Assembly: GCA_022823145.1 (NCBI GenBank)
Contig: JAJDXS010000065.1
Coordinates: 1 to 64,000 of the forward strand
Reading direction: 5' to 3'
Origin: Gemmatimonadota bacterium
GTDB lineage: Bacteria; Gemmatimonadota; Gemmatimonadetes; Longimicrobiales; Gaopeijiaceae
DNA: 64,000 nt
Shown piece by piece: positions 57,296 through 64,000 of this stretch. The notes below the pieces were generated by a model. That model was not told the origin of the DNA and did no database searches. It saw only the letters and a list, made by a program, of their open reading frames with translations. Within the stretch, counting starts at the first letter, position 1. Every line of letters starts with the position of its first letter. Made by a program: the position numbers and the translations under genes.

Positions 57296-60200
57296 ATGCG
57301 CTTCTCCGCCCCCTCCTTCGCCGCCTCCTTCGCCACCGCTCTGGCGCTCACGCTCACCTCCCCCCTCGTCGCCCAGGACACCGAGAGCGGCGACGACTGG
57401 GACGTAACCCTGGCCCGGGGCGAGACCCGCGAGATCGACTTCACCACCGAAGAGGGCACCTGGATGTCGATGGACATCTCGCCGGACGGGCGCTGGGTGA
57501 TCTTCGACATGCTCGGGCACGTTTACCGCGTCCCGGTCGACGGTGGCGGCGAAGCGGAGTTGCTCACCGGGGGCACCGGGGTCGCCACGCACTATCACCC
57601 CCGCTACTCGCCCGACGGTTCCACCGTCGCGTTCATCAGCGACCGCGAGGGCCAGAACAACCTCTGGCTGATGGACCCCGACGGCTCCAACCCGCGCGCG
57701 GTCTTCAGCGACCAGGCGCTGCGCGCCGTCGAGACCGCGTGGTCCGCCGACGGTGACTACATCTTCGTGCGGCTCCAGAGCGTTGTCGGGGGGTTCGGCG
57801 CCGGCGGGCGCAGCGGGATCTGGATGTACCACAAGGACGGCGGCGACGGCATCCAGGTCGTGGCCGACCAGCCGCAGGCGCAGTGGCCCTCTCCCTCGGA
57901 GGACGGCCGCTACCTCTACTTCCACGTCTACACGGGCCCGCCCGGTTTGCTGGGCCGCGACGCCACCGCCGGACACTGGCAGGTGCGGCGGAAGGACCTG
58001 CGCACCGGCGAGATCCTCAACATCACGGCCGGCACCGCGGCGCAGCAGGTGCGCAGCTCGAGCGGCAGCGCCTACGCCCCCGAGATCTCCCCCGACGGGC
58101 GGCACCTCGCCTTCGCCCGCCGCATCCCCGGCGGCACGATCTCGTATCGCGGCCACAGCTTCGGCCCGCGCACCGCGCTCTGGATCCGCGACCTGGAGAC
58201 CGGGCGCGAACGCGTCGCGATGGACCCCATCACGATCGACAACGCCGAGGGCATCAAGACGCTGCGCATCCTGCCCGGCTACAGCTGGAGCGCGGACGGG
58301 TCCCGGATCGTCATCACGCAGGGCGGCAAGATCCGCATCCTCGACGTCGAGAGCGGCGAGGTCACCACCGTCCCCTTCTCGGTGCGCGTGCAACGCACCA
58401 TCTCCGAACTGACCCGCGCCGATTTCCGAATCGACGACGGTCCATTCGAGGCGAAGATGCTGCGCTGGTACGCCGCCTCGCCCGACGCGTCCCGCATCGC
58501 CTTCCAGGCCGTCGGCCGGGTGTGGATCGCGCCCGCGGGCGGTGGCTTGCCCACCCGTCTGACCACCGGCGACGGCCCCCACGAGTTCTCGCCCTCGTGG
58601 TCGCCCGACGGGAGCTGGATCGCGTACACGACGTGGGAAGGCGGCGAGGGCGGCCACGTGTGGAAGATCCCCGCGGGCGGGGGCACGCCACGGCAGCTCA
58701 CAACCTCGCCTTCGGAGTACGCCCACCCGGTGTGGACCCCCGACGGCTCGGAGATCGTGGTGACGCGCGGCAGCGGCGCGGCTTCCCGCGCCCGATCCGC
58801 CACCCAGAACCCCTACTGGGAGCTGTGGCGGGTGCCGGCCGAGGGCGGCTCGCAGGAGCGGATCATGACGATCCCGGCAGGGGGCGGGGGCGGGCTGCTA
58901 GGCAACCGCCGCCAGATCACGCGCGCGTCGTTCGGACCCGGCGGACGCGTGTACTTCCCGGCAGGCCACGAGAGCGATTCCGGACCGGGCGCCACCGCCC
59001 TCATGTCGGCCCGCATGGACGGCTCCGACCTGCAGGTCCACGCGACGATCCCGTTCGGCGACGAGTTCGTCGTCTCGCCCCAGGGAGACCGCGTTGCCTT
59101 CCAGGAGGGCGACAATGTCTTCTGGGCGCCGTTGCCCCCGGGAGGGACCGGCGGCGATCCCGTCGCACTCACGAAGCGCGGCGCACCCGTCCCCGTCACA
59201 CAGCTCACGACCGAGGGCGGCCTCTACCCGCGCTGGCTCGACAACGACCGACTCGAGTTCGGGAGCGCGCAGAGCTTCTTCATCCACGACGCCGCCAGCG
59301 GCGAGACCGACTCCATGTCCATCCGGCTCAGCGTCGACCGCGTCATCCCGGAGGGCTCGCTCGCGCTGACCAATGCCCGCATCATCACCCTCGACGACCG
59401 CGCGGTGCACGAGAACGCGACCCTGCTCATCGAGGGAAGCCGCATCGCGTGCGTGGGCGACTGCGACGTCTCCGGCGCCGACCGGACCATGGACATGACG
59501 GGGAAGACCATCGTCCCCGGCTTCATCGACATGCACGCCCACCACTACCGCGAGCACAAGGGCCTGATTCCGAAGCGCGACTTCGAGTCGGCCGTCTACC
59601 TCGCGTACGGCGTCACCGCCAACCTCGACAACTCGATGTGGTCGCAGAACGTCTTCGCCAGCGCCGAGATGATCCGCGCGGGGGCGGTGGTGGGACCACG
59701 GACGTACTCGACGGGCGATCCGATGTACCGCGGGGACGGGGCCCGCCAGAACGACATCACCAGCTATGAGGTCGCCGAGCAGAACATCAACCGCCTCGCG
59801 TCGTGGGGCGCGACCGCGCTCAAGCAGTACCTGCAGCCGCGCCGCGACCAGCGCCAGTGGGTCTCCGACATCGCCCGCCGCAAGAACCTCATGGTCACGT
59901 CGGAGAACAACGACACCCACTACACGATCGGGATGATGATGGACGGGCAGACCGGGTTCGAGCACCCCATGACCTACCTGCCCATGTACCGTGACCTGAG
60001 CACCTTCCTGGGCCAGGCCGAGTCGACCTACTCACCCACCTTCGTCGTGGGCGGCATCGGTCCCTGGAACGAGGAGTTCTTCTTCGCCGACGACGAGGTC
60101 TGGCTGGATCCCAAACAGCGCGAATGGATGCCCTGGCGGCAGGTCATTCCCCACATGCGCCGCGTCTGGCAACGTCCCGACACCGACTACACCTTCCCGT

Positions 60201-60622
60201 TCATCACGCTGGGCATGATGGACGTGATCGAGGCCGGCGGCTGGGGCGCGATCGGCTCCCACGGACAGGCCCACGGCATCGCGTCGCACTGGGAGATCTG
60301 GATGATCGACGCGGCCGCCGGGCCCATGGCGGCCCTCGAGGTGGCCAGCCTCCACGGCGCCGTCTTCCTCGGCGCACAGGAGGACATCGGCTCGATCGAG
60401 GTCGGCAAGCTGGCGGATATCCTGGTGCTCAACTCGAACCCGCTCGACAACATCCGCAACACGACCGACATCATGTACGTGGTGCAGGGCGGCATCGTGC
60501 GCGATGGGATGACGCTCGACGAGGTGTGGCCCAACCAGGTGCCCTACGGCGAGCACTGGTGGGTGGACCCGGCCTCGTGGCGGATGGACGACCGGCCGGT
60601 GGACTACTGGGATCGGAGGTAG
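57296..60622 (+). CDS. Exported amidohydrolase with N-terminal PD40/TolB-like propeller
   Basis: Exported protein of 1108 residues with a signal peptide (FAASFATALALTLTSPLVAQ). The N-terminal ~650 residues contain PD40/TolB-like propeller units such as PRYSPDGSTVAFISDREGQNNLWLMD and FSPSWSPDGSWIAYTT. The C-terminal ~420 residues are a metal-dependent amidohydrolase with H747-A-H749 in PGFIDMHAHHYREHKG and metal-site His/Asp regions ahead of the end (SHGQAHGIASHWEIW; GSIEVGKLADILVLN). Such fusions are common in Gemmatimonadota and related groups; substrate unknown. The ATG has GGGAGGACCCC upstream. A repeated palindrome lies 33 bp before the start. Confidence 0.9.
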   Translation: MRFSAPSFAASFATALALTLTSPLVAQDTESGDDWDVTLARGETREIDFTTEEGTWMSMDISPDGRWVIFDMLGHVYRVPVDGGGEAELLTGGTGVATHYHPRYSPDGSTVAFISDREGQNNLWLMDPDGSNPRAVFSDQALRAVETAWSADGDYIFVRLQSVVGGFGAGGRSGIWMYHKDGGDGIQVVADQPQAQWPSPSEDGRYLYFHVYTGPPGLLGRDATAGHWQVRRKDLRTGEILNITAGTAAQQVRSSSGSAYAPEISPDGRHLAFARRIPGGTISYRGHSFGPRTALWIRDLETGRERVAMDPITIDNAEGIKTLRILPGYSWSADGSRIVITQGGKIRILDVESGEVTTVPFSVRVQRTISELTRADFRIDDGPFEAKMLRWYAASPDASRIAFQAVGRVWIAPAGGGLPTRLTTGDGPHEFSPSWSPDGSWIAYTTWEGGEGGHVWKIPAGGGTPRQLTTSPSEYAHPVWTPDGSEIVVTRGSGAASRARSATQNPYWELWRVPAEGGSQERIMTIPAGGGGGLLGNRRQITRASFGPGGRVYFPAGHESDSGPGATALMSARMDGSDLQVHATIPFGDEFVVSPQGDRVAFQEGDNVFWAPLPPGGTGGDPVALTKRGAPVPVTQLTTEGGLYPRWLDNDRLEFGSAQSFFIHDAASGETDSMSIRLSVDRVIPEGSLALTNARIITLDDRAVHENATLLIEGSRIACVGDCDVSGADRTMDMTGKTIVPGFIDMHAHHYREHKGLIPKRDFESAVYLAYGVTANLDNSMWSQNVFASAEMIRAGAVVGPRTYSTGDPMYRGDGARQNDITSYEVAEQNINRLASWGATALKQYLQPRRDQRQWVSDIARRKNLMVTSENNDTHYTIGMMMDGQTGFEHPMTYLPMYRDLSTFLGQAESTYSPTFVVGGIGPWNEEFFFADDEVWLDPKQREWMPWRQVIPHMRRVWQRPDTDYTFPFITLGMMDVIEAGGWGAIGSHGQAHGIASHWEIWMIDAAAGPMAALEVASLHGAVFLGAQEDIGSIEVGKLADILVLNSNPLDNIRNTTDIMYVVQGGIVRDGMTLDEVWPNQVPYGEHWWVDPASWRMDDRPVDYWDRR

Positions 60623-60623
60623 A

Positions 60624-61820
60624 TCAACCCTCCAGCCGGTTGTACCGCCGCAGCACCTCGCGCAGCCGGCCGTGCGGAAGCGCGTGCACCGTCACGTCGT
60701 TCGCGCCCGTCATGGTTTCCGCCGCGACCAGAGCGTTGATGATCGCCTCCTCGGTCGCCTCGACGGTGGCCGCGAAGAGCGGGTTGAGGCGGCCGTTGGC
60801 GAGCACCCGCGCGTCCGCCGCCGCAGCCCGCTCCGAAGCAGCCTCACGGTTGGCCGTCGAGAAGGCGACGAAGATGTCGCCGGAGCCGTTCGAGGAAACG
60901 CTGCCGTTTCGCGCGAGTCCCAGCGAGACCCGGCGGGCCATCCTCTCCAGCTGATGGGTCAGAACAGGCGCATCTGTCGCGACCACAACGATGATGGAAC
61001 CGTCACGGTCGGCCTCCCCCTCCACCCCCTCCAACTCTTCCCCGCCCGGCCGCTCCGGCATGAGGTCGGCGATCTCGCGGCCCACCGGCACTCCCGCCAC
61101 CCGGAACGGCTCGCGACCGCCGTAGTTGCATTGCACCAGCACGCCCACCGTGTAGCGCGCGTCCGCGACCTGCACCACCCGCGACGACGTCCCGATCCCG
61201 CCCTTGAAGCGGTGGCAGATCATGCCCGTGCCGCCGCCCACGTTCCCCTCGGCCACCGGCCCGCCGCGCGCGGCCTCCATCGCCGCCAAGGCGTCCTCCT
61301 CGGTGACGTGCTGGCCACGGATGTCGTTGAGCGTCCCGTCCCAGGTCTCGCCCACAACCGGCAGCGCCGCGAGCCACGGCCCCGCGCCCCGCTCGATCCC
61401 CCTCGCCACACCCCACCGGATCACCGCATGATGCACCACCCCCACGCTCAGCGTGTTCGTGATCATCACCGGCCCTTCCATGATCCCCGAATCGCGCACC
61501 CAGGTCGTGCCGGTCATCTCGCCGTCGCCGTTGAGGGTGAACCACGCCGCGTAGACCGGATCGGGCTCCTCTCGCCCCCGCGGCCACACTGCGGTAACGC
61601 CCGTGCGCACCGGTCCCTCGCCGATCACGACCGGGCCCGACCCGCGAACGATCGTCGCGTGACCCACCTCGACCCCGGCGACGTCGGTGATCGCGTTGAG
61701 GGGGCCCGGCGTGCCCTCGAAGGGGACGCCCAGGTCGCGGGCGCGGGGCTGCTGAGCGGTCAGGGGCACGACTGTGCAGAGAATCAGGCTGGCGATACCG
61801 AAGGGTCCCGGAGAGGTCAT
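60624..61820 (-). CDS. Exported P1/DmpA family peptidase
   Basis: Ntn-fold aminopeptidase/esterase of 398 residues related to DmpA and BapA, which cleave N-terminal L- or beta-amino acids. Signal peptide PFGIASLILCTVVPLTAQ precedes the mature chain. The family opening is PGPLNAITDVAGVEVGHATI. The expected self-processing Ser is in EADRDGSIIVVVATDAPV; typical members have GNxxGS there. Glycine-rich GNVGGGTGMICHRFKGGIGTSSR is the oxyanion region. It converges on the amidohydrolase with only one base between stops. Location is periplasmic or secreted. Confidence 0.9.
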   Translation of the reverse strand: MTSPGPFGIASLILCTVVPLTAQQPRARDLGVPFEGTPGPLNAITDVAGVEVGHATIVRGSGPVVIGEGPVRTGVTAVWPRGREEPDPVYAAWFTLNGDGEMTGTTWVRDSGIMEGPVMITNTLSVGVVHHAVIRWGVARGIERGAGPWLAALPVVGETWDGTLNDIRGQHVTEEDALAAMEAARGGPVAEGNVGGGTGMICHRFKGGIGTSSRVVQVADARYTVGVLVQCNYGGREPFRVAGVPVGREIADLMPERPGGEELEGVEGEADRDGSIIVVVATDAPVLTHQLERMARRVSLGLARNGSVSSNGSGDIFVAFSTANREAASERAAAADARVLANGRLNPLFAATVEATEEAIINALVAAETMTGANDVTVHALPHGRLREVLRRYNRLEG

Positions 61821-62052
61821 CGACTTTCACTTTCGTGGAGGTTTGTGGAGTCGTTTCCCGCTTGAATCGACTACCAATGAGTAGAGGCGGGGACGGGCGA
61901 CAGAAAGTGAGGTGCAGATCGGCGTGGCCGTCGCGCGATTCCCGGTGCGGGCCGCTTGCGGCGCGACGGCTCACACGCGAAAATGCGACACTGGCGCGGT
62001 TTTCTCATTGGCTATTCACCTACGACGGGGGGCGGCAGGCATCGTGACCCTG

Positions 62053-62463
62053 ATGACGACGGTAAACAAGGGGCGGAACAAGCGGGAAAAGATGATGGTG
62101 GCCGCCGCAATGACGGTTGCGCACTACCTCGATGCCGCCCTGAAGGCCAAATTGCTCCCGGACGAAATCGAGACCGTGCTGGCCGCCATCGTGCGACGGT
62201 CCGGGATATCGGAGTTCTGGATCACGGACGAGCACGGCTGTGTCGTCCTCGGCTCGGAGGAGATGGATTTCCAGTTTCCCACCGATCCCGATGCGACGTC
62301 GCAGGCGGCTCCGTTCGCGAACCTCCTGAGGGGCAGGGAAACCGTCGTCATCCAGGATCCCGCCGCGCGTGAACTGGACGGCAAGGTCTACCAGTACGTG
62401 GGGGTCGCGGGTGTGGACCGGCCCAGGATCATTCAGGTAGGGGCTTCCGCCGACATTCTTTGA
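62053..62463 (+). CDS. Orphan PDC/Cache-like sensory domain protein
   Basis: A 136-residue protein from ATG 62053. An N-terminal helix (NKREKMMVAAAMTVAHYLDAALKAKLLPDEIETVLAAIVRRSG) is followed by a single alpha/beta sensory fold with EFWITDEHGCVVLGSEEMDFQF and a C-terminal DGKVYQYVGVAGVDRPRIIQVGAS segment, reminiscent of PDC/Cache-type ligand domains. No output domain follows and there is no signal peptide or membrane helix, so it is probably a cytosolic binding protein or a fragment of a larger regulator. The frame is open back to 61912, but that part is low-quality. Upstream ~230 bp holds no other gene. Confidence 0.6.
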   Translation: MTTVNKGRNKREKMMVAAAMTVAHYLDAALKAKLLPDEIETVLAAIVRRSGISEFWITDEHGCVVLGSEEMDFQFPTDPDATSQAAPFANLLRGRETVVIQDPAARELDGKVYQYVGVAGVDRPRIIQVGASADIL

Positions 62464-62478
62464 CCGGAGTCGTGCCCG

Positions 62479-63312
62479 TCAGCCGACCCGGCCCCGCATC
62501 GCCACCGATCCCGCAGGCCCCAGCGCCTCGATGGTCCGCCCGACCCCCACAAGCGTGATCGGCTCGTCCACGTAGAGCGGCGCCAGCGCGCGGTAGCGGA
62601 ACCGCGAAACCGGATCCGCCGAGTGGCGCCCGGCGGCGTCCAGGAGCAGCAGCGCGGTAAGCGGTCCGTGAACGAGCAGACCGGCGTAGCCCTCCCGACC
62701 CGTCACGTACGGCTGATCGTAGTGAATCCGGTGCCCGTTGTAGGTCAGCGCCGAGAACTGGAACAGCGTGACGGGGGTGGGGAGAAAGGTCTCGGTCCAG
62801 TCGGCGGCGGGGGCTTCCGACCGCTCCGGTGCCTCGGGCCGCGCGGTGGCCGCAGCCAGGCGGCGCTCCGCCCCCCGGTAGACGATCACCTGCTCCTCCT
62901 CCACACAGGGCCGGCCACCCTGAAACACCGTCTGCCCAACGCTGACGAAGACCAGACGGCCGCTCTTCCCCACCTTCTCCGTCACCCGCAGCACCTCGGA
63001 CTTCAGCCTGGCGGGCTCGCCGATCACGACCGGCCGGATCGCCCGCAGTTCCCCGCCCGCCCACATGCGCCGCGGCAGATCCACCGCCGGCATGAACTCA
63101 CCCCGTTCCTCGTGTCCGTCGGGAGCGAGGCTGGACGTGCGCACCGGTTCCCTGAAATGGAGCCAGTGCCATCCGAGCGGGAGCGTATCCCCCTCGGCGA
63201 GCGTCCCGGGGTCTCTGTCGAGGAGGCCGAGCATGGCCTGCGAGGGCCAGGGAGCCACGATGTCCGTGCGCACTCTCGTGCGGTGCGCCTGCGGGTTCCG
63301 CGTCTTCGTCAC
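62479..63312 (-). CDS. MaoC/FAS1-like hydratase (mesaconyl-C4-CoA hydratase type)
   Basis: A 277-residue double-hotdog protein. The N-terminal half is a FAS1-like dehydratase domain (LPLGWHWLHFREPV; ERGEFMPAVDLPRRMWAGGELR). The C-terminal half is MaoC-like, with HYDQPYVTGREGYAGLLVHGPLTALLLL. The layout matches the mesaconyl-C4-CoA hydratase/HTD2 family. The GTG start overlaps the upstream CitE-like stop in GTGA, so the pair would convert mesaconyl-CoA to citramalyl-CoA and then to acetyl-CoA and pyruvate; this pathway is an inference. It converges on the sensory protein gene 15 bp away. Confidence 0.85.
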   Translation of the reverse strand: MTKTRNPQAHRTRVRTDIVAPWPSQAMLGLLDRDPGTLAEGDTLPLGWHWLHFREPVRTSSLAPDGHEERGEFMPAVDLPRRMWAGGELRAIRPVVIGEPARLKSEVLRVTEKVGKSGRLVFVSVGQTVFQGGRPCVEEEQVIVYRGAERRLAAATARPEAPERSEAPAADWTETFLPTPVTLFQFSALTYNGHRIHYDQPYVTGREGYAGLLVHGPLTALLLLDAAGRHSADPVSRFRYRALAPLYVDEPITLVGVGRTIEALGPAGSVAMRGRVG

Positions 63313-64000
63313 GGCCCCGCTCCCTTGCGCGCCAGCACCCGGCGCGCCGCCTCCACGACCGGGCGGTCCACCATCCTGCCATCCAGCGCAACGGCGCCTC
63401 CGCCCGCGGCCCGGTCCGCCTCGACGATCCTGCGGGCCCGCTCCACCTCTTCCGCCGACGGGGTGAACACCTCGTGAATGACCGCGATCTGCGCGGGATG
63501 GATCGCCACCTTGCCGGAGTAGCCGAGCCGGCGCGCGTTTTCGGCTTCGGCCCGCAGTACGGCCGTCCTGCGCAGGTCGCGGGAGGGCATGTCGACGGCC
63601 TCGAGCCCGCTGACGGCCGCCGCGTGCACGACCCGGGAGCGCGCGTACAGAAGGGACTCCCAACCCGGTTCGGCGGCGAGCTCGACGGAAAGATCGAAGC
63701 CGCCGAAGATCAGCGCGGCGACGGCCGGCGACGCCGCACCGATGCGCGCTGCGTTCTCGAGCCCGCGCGCCGTCTCGATGATCGGGAGCAGAGGCATGGC
63801 CGCGCCCACCAGGCGGGACGTGCGCAAGACGCCTTCCGCCGTGGTCACCTTGGGGATCATGACGGCGTCGGGCGGCTGATCGCGCAGTGCACCGGCGTCC
63901 CGCTCGCCCTCGCCGGTTTCCGGGTTGTTCAGGCGCACGATCACGGCGGCGGCGGACGGACGCGGCCGATTGGCGAGGAAGCGCGCCACCGACGCCCGGG
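63309..64000 (-). CDS. CitE-type CoA ester lyase (5' truncated by window edge)
   Basis: The visible 230 residues are from a HpcH/HpaI-CitE family lyase. Signatures are PDAVMIPKVTTAEGV, LPIIETARGLENAARIG, ALIFGGFDLSVELAAE and GKVAIHPAQIAVIHEVFTPS. The conserved Glu (IIETA) and Asp (GGFDL) are the Mg2+ ligands. The N-terminus lies past base 64000. It is coupled to the MaoC-like hydratase downstream. Members include citramalyl-CoA, malyl-CoA and citrate lyases; the neighbour favours (S)-citramalyl-CoA lyase. Confidence 0.88.
   Translation of the reverse strand, partial: RASVARFLANRPRPSAAAVIVRLNNPETGEGERDAGALRDQPPDAVMIPKVTTAEGVLRTSRLVGAAMPLLPIIETARGLENAARIGAASPAVAALIFGGFDLSVELAAEPGWESLLYARSRVVHAAAVSGLEAVDMPSRDLRRTAVLRAEAENARRLGYSGKVAIHPAQIAVIHEVFTPSAEEVERARRIVEADRAAGGGAVALDGRMVDRPVVEAARRVLARKGAGP

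Noticed and set aside
55219-57510. 763-codon open frame antisense to the NhaC gene
   Set aside because: No recognisable domain, Arg/Gly/Glu-rich composition, and it crosses the palindrome and two real genes.

Overview
The window is GC-rich bacterial chromosome with dense coding and very short gaps. The mix of secreted gamma-glutamyltransferases, CarboxypepD_reg/TonB-type outer-membrane proteins, VCBS and BNR-repeat exported proteins, DUF1592/DUF1552 secreted proteins, a PD40-amidohydrolase and a DUF5916 barrel is most like Gemmatimonadota, possibly a marine or host-associated lineage. This placement is inferred from gene content only; there is no rRNA in the window. At least eleven neighbouring gene pairs overlap by exactly 4 nt (ATGA or GTGA), so translational coupling is a general habit here.

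Layout. (1) 1-2369: right end of an integrated mobilizable element, with a relaxase C-terminus that encloses ColE1-type mbeB- and mbeD-like genes in another frame, followed by a tyrosine integrase. It ends beside a 21-bp palindrome that recurs at 57243. (2) 2383-6994 (-): coupled operon of a secreted GGT-like Ntn hydrolase, an alpha/beta hydrolase and an M3 oligopeptidase. (3) 7113-10603 (+): glutaminyl-tRNA synthetase with a YqeY-like tail, coupled to a DUF819 membrane protein. (4) 10679-18580 (-): TolC / adaptor / RND efflux operon with a lipoprotein GGT at its end. (5) 18857-19236: a complete cold-shock unit with promoter, gene and strong terminator. (6) 19267-23701: PerM-type protein, a small SGCSID protein, an ArfB-like release factor, a peroxiredoxin, and two exported CarboxypepD_reg plus plug-like proteins that lack a barrel.

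(7) 23840-30206 (+): secreted c-type-heme DUF1592 protein, Tat-type DUF1552 protein, exported ankyrin protein and a small exported protein, probably one operon of unknown function. (8) 30210-37596 (-): SulP transporter, beta-lactamase-fold lipoprotein, RecQ, a short DUF1569 remnant and a DUF5916 gene broken by a one-base frameshift. (9) 37811-48182: a TonB receptor, a coupled VCBS/BNR pair, and a likely metal-uptake cluster (small Cys/His exported protein, ZnuD-like receptor, acidic/His-rich lipoprotein). (10) 48274-55119: tRNA with CAU anticodon, upp, rluB, scpB, scpA and an M50 protease; rpsT; then the pyrR-pyrB-pyrC operon with a structured leader. (11) 55213-64000: NhaC-family antiporter with an extra exported N-terminal domain, PD40-amidohydrolase, P1 peptidase, an orphan sensory domain, and a MaoC-type hydratase coupled to a CitE-type lyase that runs off the right edge.

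Taken together, the accessory genes suggest a peptide- and amino-acid-scavenging cell surface: exported GGTs, M3 and P1 peptidases, an amidohydrolase and several outer-membrane proteins. The housekeeping blocks cover pyrimidine synthesis and salvage, chromosome segregation and translation. No CRISPR array, rRNA operon or secondary-metabolite cluster is visible.
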